Both the position numbers and the translations under genes were made by a program. From Paenibacillus sonchi (lineage in GTDB: Bacteria > Bacillota > Bacilli > Paenibacillales > Paenibacillaceae): DNA of 64,000 bases. The stretch covers positions 7,192,001 to 7,256,000 of the forward strand of contig NZ_CP068595.1 of NCBI RefSeq assembly GCF_016772475.1. Direction: 5' to 3'. Position 1 is the stretch's first letter; each line of letters opens with the position of its first letter. Of the stretch, positions 18,086-26,123 are shown piece after piece. The notes under the pieces are model-generated. The model made no database searches and was not told the DNA's origin. It saw only the letters and a list, made by a program, of their open reading frames with translations.

Positions 18086-18955
18086 TTAGGTCTCCGGCAA
18101 GTTTTTCAATTCATTAGTCGCCTTGCGGGTTCTCGTAATTTTATCAATAGAATCGTTAATATTAATTGAGGCGTATGCATAATACAGCACATCCACGACA
18201 AAAAACTGGCTATGCTTGGAACTGGTTGCCGCACTTCTCACCTTTGCTTCAGGAGCAAGTGAGGTAAACAGATTGAAATCGCTTATATCCGATAACTCGC
18301 TGCGGCCAAACCCGGTAAAGCTAACGGTGGTCAATCCGCTTTTTTGGGCAAATTTCATCAGCTCCAGCACTTCCTTGGTCGCAGCGCTATACGAAATTCC
18401 AATAAATACGCTTCCTTTGGGTGCATTAGCCATACTCATGGTGAGCACATGGATATCATGAAACGCATATACATTTTTCCCCATCCGGAGCCATTTTTGG
18501 GCAATGTCCTCTGCAACCAGTGCCGATGCGCCAATCCCGTAGGCAAATATGACGGGGGCCATGTACAGGCTGTGCGCCACTTTTTCAATCATGGCTACGT
18601 CAAGCTGCCCTACGGTATCCTTAAGAGACTGGATCACATTAGACAAAATTTTATCGACGATCTCCGCCGTATTTTCATTTTTATTCAAATCGAAGTAACC
18701 TGTTTTTTGCCCCTGAGCCAGATCTGCCGACAAAGCTACCTTTAATTCGGGGAAGCCCTTCAGGCCGATTGAACGGCAAAAACGCACGACTGACGCACTG
18801 CTGGAAAGAGAACGTGCTGCCATCTCCTGTACGGATATAATCATCGCTTCTTCCGGGGACTCCAGTACAAAGCGCGCTACCTTTTGCTCGGATTGTGTTA
18901 ATTTTGGCATCACATTTTCAATTCTTGATAAAATTTGACCCACTCCGACACCCAT
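18086..18955 (-). CDS. murR: MurR/RpiR-family transcriptional regulator
   Basis: 289 residues. The N-terminal HTH_6 domain covers residues about 1-75 (LTQSEQKVARFVLESPEEA...SSSASVVRFCRSIGLKGFPELK) and a C-terminal SIS sugar-phosphate-binding domain follows (FIGISYSAATKEVLELM). In known systems MurR represses mur genes until MurNAc-6-phosphate binds the SIS domain. Two matching dyads sit at the operon promoter (22533-22547 and 22566-22580). The ATG has GGAGGTG ahead. The gene lies fourth in the operon, so it would be autoregulated. Confidence 0.88.
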   Translation of the reverse strand: MGVGVGQILSRIENVMPKLTQSEQKVARFVLESPEEAMIISVQEMAARSLSSSASVVRFCRSIGLKGFPELKVALSADLAQGQKTGYFDLNKNENTAEIVDKILSNVIQSLKDTVGQLDVAMIEKVAHSLYMAPVIFAYGIGASALVAEDIAQKWLRMGKNVYAFHDIHVLTMSMANAPKGSVFIGISYSAATKEVLELMKFAQKSGLTTVSFTGFGRSELSDISDFNLFTSLAPEAKVRSAATSSKHSQFFVVDVLYYAYASININDSIDKITRTRKATNELKNLPET

Positions 18956-19002
18956 ACCAACACCTCCGTAATGACGTGAACAATAAATTTTATACCTTAA
19001 TA

Positions 19003-20052
19003 TTATTCACAATAGGATGCCGTGGCAAGAAACCGAAAGGGAAGCCGGTGCTTATGGAGCAGCGGCAGCAGGGGAATATCCCTTCGGGCGACATACCCGA
19101 TGACGTTAACCCGTTCATCGGCGGGCAAAGGATGGAGGACAATCTGAAATTCCCCGCGGTACCGTAAATATTTATCATTATCGATCGTTAGCGCTCCGGC
19201 TGGGCGTTCCACGGTATGCTCCGGTAGCATGCTTCCTCTAAAATGATGCCGCGCTTCCTCCGAACGAATCACGTCACGTGCTATATCCGGACGGTTACGG
19301 TGGACAGCCTCCCATACATGTGATGGCCTTTGGTCCTCCACGCCTAATAACACTGCTCCTTCATTCCAGGCAAGAAATTGCTGCATCGTCCAGGAGCTTA
19401 CCGATAAATCGCCAATGAGAACATGATCCACAAAACATTCCTGCACTAATTCCAAGTAACCGGCAAAAGGAGACAGATGACGATGCTTCTCCAGGCTTGG
19501 CAGCCCCTCATGCAGCGGGCCTCTTAAATCCCCGTCCCCGGGAATAAAGGCAGCAACGGTTAAGCCTTGGGATTGCAGCCAGCGGTTCTGGTTCTGGAAA
19601 ATGGTCAGCTCAAGACCTGTCTCCGGTCTCGGATAATAATTGTGCCAAGCCTCCAGGGAAGCGAAATTCGCCTGCTGCCCGCGCAAGCCGTCCAAAAATG
19701 CCTGATCGATCGTACTCGCATTCAAAGCAACACGCCATTCGCGGGTCAGCCCGGCAATTTCAGCAATCTCCATCCCGTTATCAATTCTTAATCCGGTAAC
19801 TCCGCTGTCTTTCAATTGCTGCAGCGAGAAATGCTTAAAGGTTCTTGGAGATACATCCACCATGAAAAGCATATTGTGTTTGAGGGCAAACTGCCCGATT
19901 CTCGTCAGCGGCTCCAGCAGCTCCCGCGGGTCCTCCTCCGGAATCTGCAGAGAAGTAAAAATGGAATTGAATCCATTCAGCTGCATGTAGCGCAAATATT
20001 CCATTGTCTTATCAAGGCTCTGCTCGGTTAGTGATACCAATACACCACTCAC
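19003..20052 (-). CDS. mupG: 6-phospho-N-acetylmuramidase, MupG family (DUF871)
   Basis: 349-residue TIM-barrel protein of the MupG/DUF871 family, cytosolic. It splits GlcNAc-MurNAc-6-phosphate (and relatives) after uptake, releasing MurNAc-6-phosphate for MurQ. Family features seen: N-terminal YLRYMQLNGFNSIFTSLQIPEED, MVDVSPRTFKHF and TGLRIDNGM. A C-terminal small domain (near residues 235-349) follows the barrel. Starts at GTG 20052 with AAGGGAG nine bases ahead. Order murQ-murP-mupG-murR is close to the Staphylococcus aureus arrangement. Confidence 0.88.
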   Translation of the reverse strand: MSGVLVSLTEQSLDKTMEYLRYMQLNGFNSIFTSLQIPEEDPRELLEPLTRIGQFALKHNMLFMVDVSPRTFKHFSLQQLKDSGVTGLRIDNGMEIAEIAGLTREWRVALNASTIDQAFLDGLRGQQANFASLEAWHNYYPRPETGLELTIFQNQNRWLQSQGLTVAAFIPGDGDLRGPLHEGLPSLEKHRHLSPFAGYLELVQECFVDHVLIGDLSVSSWTMQQFLAWNEGAVLLGVEDQRPSHVWEAVHRNRPDIARDVIRSEEARHHFRGSMLPEHTVERPAGALTIDNDKYLRYRGEFQIVLHPLPADERVNVIGYVARRDIPLLPLLHKHRLPFRFLATASYCE

Positions 20053-20091
20053 TTGCTCACACTCCCTTTTGTCGGATCGTAATTTATTGGT

Positions 20092-21561
20092 TCAAGCTTC
20101 CTTTGCTTGACGGGCTTCCTTTGGCGTACCGAACAAATAGGTGCAAATAAATCCAAAGAAGTATGCTGTAATCAATCCCAGCAGGTACACCCACCATTTA
20201 CCGTCAGCGATCAGCAGCAGCATTTCGATACCCGACGCGCCAATGGACATGGCGCCTACATTGCCAAAATATCCGATGACCGCACCCCCGAACGCCCCGC
20301 CCAGACACGCAGTTACGAATGGCTTGCCCAAAGGAAGGGTTACACCATAGATCAACGGTTCGCCGATGCCAAGCACACCTACAGGCAAAGCCCCTTTAAT
20401 AATGCCCGTAAGCTGCTTGTTCTTACGGCAGCGGATCCAAAGTGCCAGCCCCGCACCTACCTGACCTGCCCCGGCCATGGCCAGAATCGGCAGCAATATG
20501 GTCATCCCGGTCTGTGCAATCAATTCGATATGAATGGGTGTCATGATGTGATGCAGACCCAGCATAACCATAACCAGCCAGATTCCGCCGAGGAAAAAGC
20601 CTGCAAACGCCCCGCCTACAGATAATATCCAGTTAACGGCTACCAGCAGATTGTCGGCAACAAACCCGGCTAATGGCATGATCAAAAAGATGGTCAGCAA
20701 GCCGGTTGCCAGTACACTCAGAAATGAGGTAACAATCAGATCGATGGAGTTAGGCATGATTTTATGCAATCTTTTTTCAATCAAGGATAAAATCCACACC
20801 GCCAAGACAACACCAATGATACCGCCTTGCCCGGCAATCAGCGGTTCTCCCGTAAATAAATTGTGGATAGGCAGCTCCGGCTTCATCCCGGTGAGAAGCG
20901 TCGCACCGCCAATTACACCGCCTAATGACGGGCTTGCACCAAATACTCGGGCAGAGTTGATGCCCACAAAAATAGCCATATAGGAGAAGATGCCGTTTTT
21001 GATGACATTGAGAATCAAGTTAAATTGCGCCCAGCCATCACCGGACAGATGTCCCGCTGTAATGAAATTGCCGATCACGGAGGTAATCCCCGCCAGGAGA
21101 CCAGCCGCAACAAATGCAGGTGCCAGCGGAATAAAAATATTTGAAATCGATTTCAGGAAGTTTTTCACAGGCGTATTGTTTTTTTCCTTATATTTCTCTT
21201 TATTCTTAGCCGCAAGCTGCTCTGCCTTTTCTTTGTCGCTTAATCCGTTTATCCGGCTATCCGGGTTCGGGAATGCATGGGCAGCCTGTAAGGGAACGGG
21301 TTCTCCCAGCTCCACTCCGCTGATGTCTGCAATCACCCGGGAGACCTTCTCCACCAGGCCGGGGCCGACAATAATTTGCAGTGTGGATTCCTCGATTACG
21401 CCTATTACACCGGGAACACGCTTCAAATCCTCAATGCTCGCCAAGCTTTCGTCTCTTAAAGTGATCCGGACCCGCGTCATACAGTGGGTAATCAATTCCA
21501 CATTCTGAATCCCTCCCACCGTACTCAAAATGCCATGTGCCAAATCCTTTTCCTTTGACAT
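20092..21561 (-). CDS. murP: PTS N-acetylmuramic acid transporter EIIBC
   Basis: 489 residues. The EIIB domain with the phosphorylated Cys27 (THCMTRVRI) covers residues 1-90. A charged linker follows (near 95-130), then the EIIC membrane domain with about ten hydrophobic segments and the substrate loop GEPLIYGVTLPLGKPF. It imports and phosphorylates MurNAc or GlcNAc-MurNAc. There is no EIIA domain; the gene at 17586-18065 fills this role. It begins 2 bp after murQ and its ribosome site AAGGGGGA lies in the murQ end. Confidence 0.92.
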   Translation of the reverse strand: MSKEKDLAHGILSTVGGIQNVELITHCMTRVRITLRDESLASIEDLKRVPGVIGVIEESTLQIIVGPGLVEKVSRVIADISGVELGEPVPLQAAHAFPNPDSRINGLSDKEKAEQLAAKNKEKYKEKNNTPVKNFLKSISNIFIPLAPAFVAAGLLAGITSVIGNFITAGHLSGDGWAQFNLILNVIKNGIFSYMAIFVGINSARVFGASPSLGGVIGGATLLTGMKPELPIHNLFTGEPLIAGQGGIIGVVLAVWILSLIEKRLHKIMPNSIDLIVTSFLSVLATGLLTIFLIMPLAGFVADNLLVAVNWILSVGGAFAGFFLGGIWLVMVMLGLHHIMTPIHIELIAQTGMTILLPILAMAGAGQVGAGLALWIRCRKNKQLTGIIKGALPVGVLGIGEPLIYGVTLPLGKPFVTACLGGAFGGAVIGYFGNVGAMSIGASGIEMLLLIADGKWWVYLLGLITAYFFGFICTYLFGTPKEARQAKEA

Positions 21562-21563
21562 GG

Positions 21564-22475
21564 TTATTCCCCCTTGTGGTGTTGTACCGCCTGACGAATA
21601 AATCCTCCCGCTTCCTGCAATCTTTGCTGTGCTTCTTCAAGCCCAAGTCCCGCAAGCAGCATCACTACAGCTACTTTGACCTGATGATGGCTTCTTTCAT
21701 AATAAATGGAGGCTGTATCCATATCGCAGCCTGTGATCTCGCTGATCATCGATTTGGCTCTGATCACCAGCTTCTCATTCGTCGGCTGCACATCCACCAT
21801 TAAATTGCTGTATACCTTGCCTATGCCGATCATGGCTGCGGTAGAAATCATGTTCAGCACCATCTTCTGGGCGGTTCCGGCCTTCAAGCGGGTAGAACCT
21901 GTTAAGATCTCCGCCCCTGTCAAAATTTCGACCGGATATTGTGCATATTTACTGATCTCTGCATTGGGATTACAGGACAAGCTGGCTGTAGATGCCCCAA
22001 TCCGGGCAGCATATTTCAGTGCGCCAATGACATACGGTGTCCGCCCGCTGGCGGCAATTCCCAGTACAGTATCATTATGTGTCAGATTTAGCTGTTTAAG
22101 ATCAGCTTCCCCTTGTTCCCCTGAATCCTCCGCACCTTCAACTGCCTGTCTGATTGCCGTTTCTCCACCTGCGATCAACCCCTGCACCATGTCCGGACCG
22201 GTTCCAAATGTAGGCACACACTCTACGGCGTCGAGAATCCCCAACCTTCCGCTTGTTCCTGCCCCGGTATAAATCAGGCGTCCGCCCTGCTTGAAGCTTT
22301 GTACCACACAGGTGACTACCTTTTCGATCTCCCCCAGTTTTTCTTTCACTGCCAGGGATACCTTCTCATCCTCCTCCTGCATAAGCTTGAGTACAGCTGC
22401 AGGGGATAACCGGTCCAGCTCCAAAGTCCGTTGATTCCGTGTTTCCGTGGTTAAATTCTCCAGCAAAATATTCAT
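21564..22475 (-). CDS. murQ: N-acetylmuramic acid 6-phosphate etherase
   Basis: 303 residues. SIS-fold etherase that removes the lactyl ether of MurNAc-6-phosphate to give GlcNAc-6-phosphate and D-lactate. Hallmarks: TETRNQRTLELDRLS at the N-terminus, YTGAGTSGRLGILDAVECVPTFG, the catalytic Glu region GGETAIRQAVEGAEDS, and SCNPNAEIS. First gene of the mur operon, directly behind a sigma-A promoter with two operator-like dyads. D-lactate made here is also the substrate class used by the neighbouring van ligase; whether this matters is inference. Confidence 0.95.
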   Translation of the reverse strand: MNILLENLTTETRNQRTLELDRLSPAAVLKLMQEEDEKVSLAVKEKLGEIEKVVTCVVQSFKQGGRLIYTGAGTSGRLGILDAVECVPTFGTGPDMVQGLIAGGETAIRQAVEGAEDSGEQGEADLKQLNLTHNDTVLGIAASGRTPYVIGALKYAARIGASTASLSCNPNAEISKYAQYPVEILTGAEILTGSTRLKAGTAQKMVLNMISTAAMIGIGKVYSNLMVDVQPTNEKLVIRAKSMISEITGCDMDTASIYYERSHHQVKVAVVMLLAGLGLEEAQQRLQEAGGFIRQAVQHHKGE

Positions 22476-22519
22476 CCTTTCCTCTAAACTAATCCTTCTT
22501 TATTTATTTGGTTGGCCCT

Positions 22520-22548
22520 ATTATATCTCGCGTGTAATTTTATTACAA
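22520..22548 (-). promoter_or_regulatory. Sigma-A promoter of the mur operon
   Basis: Minus strand: -10 TATAAT (22520-22525) and -35 TTGTAA (22543-22548) with a 17-bp spacer. Transcription should start near 22513, about 38 bases ahead of murQ. The first operator dyad overlaps the -35 and spacer. Confidence 0.75.
22533..22547 (-). promoter_or_regulatory. MurR operator candidate 1
   Basis: Perfect dyad TGTAAT-TTT-ATTACA overlapping the -35 element of the mur promoter. Binding would directly block polymerase. Confidence 0.6.
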
Positions 22549-22565
22549 TATGTTTGTTAACTTCA

Positions 22566-22580
22566 TGTAATATTATTTCA
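22566..22580 (-). promoter_or_regulatory. MurR operator candidate 2
   Basis: TGTAATATTATTTCA, a near copy of the first dyad, with centres 33 bp apart (about three helical turns), fitting two regulator dimers or a tetramer on one face of DNA. Confidence 0.5.
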
Positions 22581-22643
22581 AACTTTTCACCCGGTTATAA
22601 TACCGGATAAGGCCTCTATCATGCTTTTTGGGTCAAAAGCGAA

Positions 22644-22675
22644 AAGAAGCCATCGTGAAAATCGACGGCTTCTTT
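22644..22675 (-). terminator. Terminator of the vanHAX transcript
   Basis: Stem AAGAAGCC / GGCTTCTT with inner TCG / CGA pairs, followed on the minus strand by TTTTCGCTTTT, just after the vanX stop. It isolates the van genes from the mur promoter. Confidence 0.7.
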
Positions 22676-22686
22676 GTTGTATTTCG

Positions 22687-23295
22687 CTATAAAATGGGGA
22701 AATCAAAATAGCTGTCGGGGTATGGCTCGCTTCTTAATACATAGTGCCACCATTCGAAGCTATATGGTTCAAACCCATTGTTTTCCATGATGGAACGCAA
22801 AAGTCTGCGATTTCGCGCCTCCATGCTTGTAATCCCTTTTGCCGCATGGTGTGAACGCTTATCCATAAAGTCGAAGCTGCTTCCCGTGGAAACAAGCTCA
22901 CCCGTATCTAAGCGGTAAAGCGTAAGATCAATAGCACTTCCGCGACTATGACTTGATTGTGACGCTATATATCCCTTTGCAAACATCTCGGTTCGCTCGA
23001 GATTCGGATAGTATCTTTCTTTGGTGAGGTTGTTTTCCGGTTGTTCGGACCAACGCAGGAAGCACTCTACCGCACGTTTAGGCCGATACCCGTCCCATAA
23101 CAGCAAACCGTACCCAAGAGCCGCCGCTTGCTTCTGCACCTCCAGCAGCGCAAGAGCTAAGGCATGTGTTCCCACTATGCGATTGACCTCATATCCGTCT
23201 ACTGGTTTCCCTGTGAAATTGTCCCACGTGGCATATTTGGCGTCCCAACGAACACCGTGCAATACTTCATCTAAAAAAACAAATCCCTTTTCCAT
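22687..23295 (-). CDS. vanX: D-Ala-D-Ala dipeptidase VanX
   Basis: About 202 residues. Zinc dipeptidase that destroys D-Ala-D-Ala so that only D-Ala-D-Lac enters wall precursors. Zinc ligands and catalytic residues are visible in SHSRGSAIDLTL (His, Asp) and EWWHYV (Glu, His), and the Arg of GYRPKRAV is present. The ATG at 23295 (MEKGF) is chosen because it aligns with known VanX starts and is properly spaced from AAAGGGG; the ATG at 23304 is too close. The gene nearly overlaps the ligase gene, as in all vanHAX operons. Confidence 0.95.
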   Translation of the reverse strand: MEKGFVFLDEVLHGVRWDAKYATWDNFTGKPVDGYEVNRIVGTHALALALLEVQKQAAALGYGLLLWDGYRPKRAVECFLRWSEQPENNLTKERYYPNLERTEMFAKGYIASQSSHSRGSAIDLTLYRLDTGELVSTGSSFDFMDKRSHHAAKGITSMEARNRRLLRSIMENNGFEPYSFEWWHYVLRSEPYPDSYFDFPIL

Positions 23296-23300
23296 GCCCA

Positions 23301-24332
23301 TCACCCCTTTAACGCTATTACGATCAGGCGGTCAATCAGATCGGGAAGCGTTATACCTGCAGCGGCCATCATACGGGGATAACGGCTGTATGACGTAAAA
23401 CCGGGCAGGGTATTAACTTCGTTAAGCACAATGCGGCCGTCATGTTGTAAAAACATATCAACACGGGAAAGACCTCTACAGCCGAGCGCCTTGTATATTT
23501 TTTTTGCCGTTTCCCGAATCCGTCCCCGCTCTTCTGCCGACAGGTCTGCGGGAATGGTTATAACTGCATTTTCAGAACCTTTTTCCGGCTCGGTTTCCTG
23601 ATGAATGCGAAAGATACCTTGCCGCAGCCTGATTTGGTCCACTTCGCCAACAATCAGCCCGGAACCGTTTCCCAATACGGCACAACCGACCTCACAGCCC
23701 AAAACAGCCTGCTCAATTAAGATTTTGTTGTCATATTGTCTTGCGGATTCAATTGCGGCGTCCAATTCGCCTGCATTATTGACCTTTTTTACGCCAAAGG
23801 ATGAGCCGGACCTCGCCGGCTTAACAAAAACAGGATATGTAAACCTATCTGCCGTTGGCGTGTCGTTTTCATTGACGACCCAAAATTCGGGAGTAGCTAT
23901 ACCAGCGTTTTTTGCAACGATGTATGCCAGCGATTTGTCCATACAAATCGCCGAGCTTTGAATATCGCAGCCCACAAAGGGGATGCCGGACAATTCAAAC
24001 AGACCTTGGATTGCTCCATCTTCACCCCACTTGCCGTGCAAAACCGGAAACGCTACATCAATACGGCGGATTTCATATTCATGACTCTTTATCACAAGCA
24101 AACCGTGCATTTTTTTATCCGGCAAAAGCACGGCTGAACAGCAATCGCCGTTTTCCCATTCCGTGCTAGGCTTTTCGCACATTTTCCAAGCACCGGATTT
24201 CGTAATTCCAATGTATAACGGCTCGTATTTTTCGTTGTCAATGTTAGCGGCGATCTCTATTGCGGATTTTACCGACACGTCATGCTCCTCCGAGCAACCG
24301 CCAAACAGGATTGCAACCTTTAATCTATCCAT
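23301..24332 (-). CDS. vanA: D-alanine--D-lactate ligase, VanA/VanF type
   Basis: 343 residues, the length of VanA. ATP-grasp ligase making D-Ala-D-Lac, which vancomycin binds poorly. ATP-grasp and substrate motifs: FGGCSEEHDVSVKSAIEIA, VKPARSGSSFGVKKV, EVNTLPGFTSYSRYP. The loop IFRIHQE carries the His (His244 of VanA) that selects D-lactate over D-alanine. By recall it is very close to VanA and VanF; a search is needed to give the exact class. Its start overlaps the vanH end by 8 bases. Confidence 0.93.
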   Translation of the reverse strand: MDRLKVAILFGGCSEEHDVSVKSAIEIAANIDNEKYEPLYIGITKSGAWKMCEKPSTEWENGDCCSAVLLPDKKMHGLLVIKSHEYEIRRIDVAFPVLHGKWGEDGAIQGLFELSGIPFVGCDIQSSAICMDKSLAYIVAKNAGIATPEFWVVNENDTPTADRFTYPVFVKPARSGSSFGVKKVNNAGELDAAIESARQYDNKILIEQAVLGCEVGCAVLGNGSGLIVGEVDQIRLRQGIFRIHQETEPEKGSENAVITIPADLSAEERGRIRETAKKIYKALGCRGLSRVDMFLQHDGRIVLNEVNTLPGFTSYSRYPRMMAAAGITLPDLIDRLIVIALKG

Positions 24333-25293
24333 GAGTCAGGCTCCTTTCAAAATCCAAACAGTTCCCGAGTGTTTTTTCAACAGTATCTTGCAACGCCCGT
24401 TCGGTATAGTAAGCCGTATGGGGCGTGATTATCACATTCGGCATCCTTTGAAGTTTCAGTAAAAATTGATTATCAATTGTTTTTTGTGTGCAATCAAAGT
24501 AGAAAAGCCCTTCCTCTCCCTCCAATACATCCAATGCGGCCCCGCCCAGTTTTCCGGTTTCCAGTGCTTTAATAAGCGCAGCGGTATCTAAAAGCGCACC
24601 GCGCCCTGTATTGATAATAAACGCTCCTTGCTTCATTCCCTTTATTTGTTCGTGGCCGATGATATGGTGCGTATCCGCACCCAGCGGCACATGAAGCGTA
24701 ACAATATCGCTGTTTCGCAGCAGCTTGTCAAGCGGAACATAATCTGCCGTTATTTTCTGGCAGCGGTCATAAGCCAACACATGGCATCCAAACCCTTGCA
24801 GCCTCTCAATAACCGCTTTGCCTATGCGGCCAGTTCCCATCACACCGACGGTCATGTCCCGCAGTTCTTTTCCGCGGACGCTGTCCAGCTTGAAATCATA
24901 TTTTTCCACAGAGCGTACAATGGACTTCGCGTTGCGTACCGCCATAAGCATCAGCATTAGGGTATAATCAGCAACGCTATCCGGCGAATACGCCACATTG
25001 CCGATAGCGATGCCCATTTTCTTAGCGGCAGTTGTATCTATATGATTGCAACCGATGCTTCGGGTAGAGATATATTTCACTCCGGCTCTCTTTAGCGCAA
25101 GAAGAATAGAAGCGGAGACCTCGGATTTGTGGCTCACACTGATACATTGATTGCGGGGGGCTGATATGGCGTTGGTTTCTGATAGGGGGTCACTTATAAT
25201 AGCAGGCATGACGCCAAAGCGGGGTGACAGTCTGCGGAACACATCCGCCTCATCATGCTCGCAATCATAAACAGTAATGCCAATGTTGTTCAT
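24325..25293 (-). CDS. vanH: D-lactate dehydrogenase VanH
   Basis: 322 residues, NADH-dependent 2-hydroxyacid dehydrogenase that makes D-lactate from pyruvate for the ligase. It has the Rossmann motif VGVMGTGRIGKAV, catalytic Arg in NTGRGALLD, Glu in DVLEGEEG and His in TPHTAYYTE. The N-terminus MNNIGITVYDCEHDEADVF is of VanA-operon type by recall. A strong AAGGAGG precedes the ATG. First gene of the inducible vanHAX transcript, behind four 11-bp-spaced repeats. Confidence 0.94.
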   Translation of the reverse strand: MNNIGITVYDCEHDEADVFRRLSPRFGVMPAIISDPLSETNAISAPRNQCISVSHKSEVSASILLALKRAGVKYISTRSIGCNHIDTTAAKKMGIAIGNVAYSPDSVADYTLMLMLMAVRNAKSIVRSVEKYDFKLDSVRGKELRDMTVGVMGTGRIGKAVIERLQGFGCHVLAYDRCQKITADYVPLDKLLRNSDIVTLHVPLGADTHHIIGHEQIKGMKQGAFIINTGRGALLDTAALIKALETGKLGGAALDVLEGEEGLFYFDCTQKTIDNQFLLKLQRMPNVIITPHTAYYTERALQDTVEKTLGNCLDFERSLTHG

Positions 25294-25370
25294 AAATTTT
25301 TCGCCTCCTTGATTTCTACGTTCTCCGGCAGGGGATACAGATTTTTGTAATTGTGTGTTCCACGATTGCT

Positions 25371-25425
25371 ATTATGGCTGCCCAATCTGTATTTCCCCTG
25401 TAGCCAAACTGTAGTTCTTCTGTAG
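25371..25425 (-). promoter_or_regulatory. vanHAX promoter with four VanR-box repeats
   Basis: On the plus strand CTGTAT, CTGTAG, CTGTAG, CTGTAG begin at 25387, 25398, 25409 and 25420, exactly 11 bp apart. Read on the minus strand they lie just upstream of a -10 CATAAT (25371-25376), with no good -35. This is the layout of an OmpR-family activator site in which phosphorylated VanR replaces the -35. Confidence 0.75.
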
Positions 25426-25429
25426 CGAC

Positions 25430-25463
25430 GGGAAATAAAAAAGACCGGCAGGAATACCTGCCG
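25430..25463 (-). terminator. Terminator between vanZ and vanHAX
   Basis: Perfect stem CGGCAGG / CCTGCCG with AATA loop (25446-25463 with outer bases), followed on the minus strand by CTTTTTTATTT. It separates the vanR-vanS-vanZ transcript from vanHAX. Confidence 0.8.
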
Positions 25464-25491
25464 ATCAAACTTGTATATTCAATAAGGTTAC

Positions 25492-26040
25492 TCAGAGGCG
25501 TAATTTCACGAAGAATAACAAATATAATAAAAAAGGTAATCCTATTGCGGATAGTATTGTGATTACAGCACGTACTTTTTTCTGATCCCGTAATATTAGC
25601 AGTAAAAACTTGTAACCTAAAACACCAGCTAATCCACCCATGCAATTTAGAATTATATCATCAACATCTGCTGCTCCGATGCCTAAAAGCCCCTGAGTAA
25701 TTTCAACAAATAAACTTACTATAAATATAAATAGCAGATTGGTTGTTGCTCTTTTATCTTTTTTGAATAATGTCAAATAGGTGCCAAGAGGAATAAAGAT
25801 CTCTATATTGCCAACCACATTAGCAAATGAGAATTTTTTAATAGCGGCATAGCTGCTAAATAAATATTCCATTATGCTATTAAAAGGAATGAGATTGATT
25901 GACCTGGCTATCGTTCTTTGACTATTAAACAAATCCGAAAGCGAAACTCTTGATAATAACAATAATTTAATTAAAAAAAGCATGTAACAAATGAAAACTC
26001 CAGATAAAAAGACCGTTTCAATTCTCTCTCGTTTATTCAT
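25492..26040 (-). CDS. vanZ: VanZ-family membrane protein
   Basis: 182 residues with about four to five hydrophobic segments. The family core NLIPFNSIMEYL, NVVGNIEIFIPLG, VEITQGLLGIGAADVDDIILNCMGGLAGVLGY is present. VanZ proteins give low-level teicoplanin resistance by an unclear route; the accessory role here is inferred. The gene is visibly more AT-rich than vanS and vanHAX on either side, suggesting separate origin. It lies 83 bp after vanS and is closed by its own terminator. The ribosome site is weak (AAGTAGGT). Confidence 0.88.
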   Translation of the reverse strand: MNKRERIETVFLSGVFICYMLFLIKLLLLSRVSLSDLFNSQRTIARSINLIPFNSIMEYLFSSYAAIKKFSFANVVGNIEIFIPLGTYLTLFKKDKRATTNLLFIFIVSLFVEITQGLLGIGAADVDDIILNCMGGLAGVLGYKFLLLILRDQKKVRAVITILSAIGLPFLLYLLFFVKLRL

Positions 26041-26123
26041 AATACCTACTTTCTTTCTTTCATCCTTCGCAACAAAAGTATGCCCGGAAGCATACCTTGC
26101 CGGTCAAGATAAGAGTTTACGGA

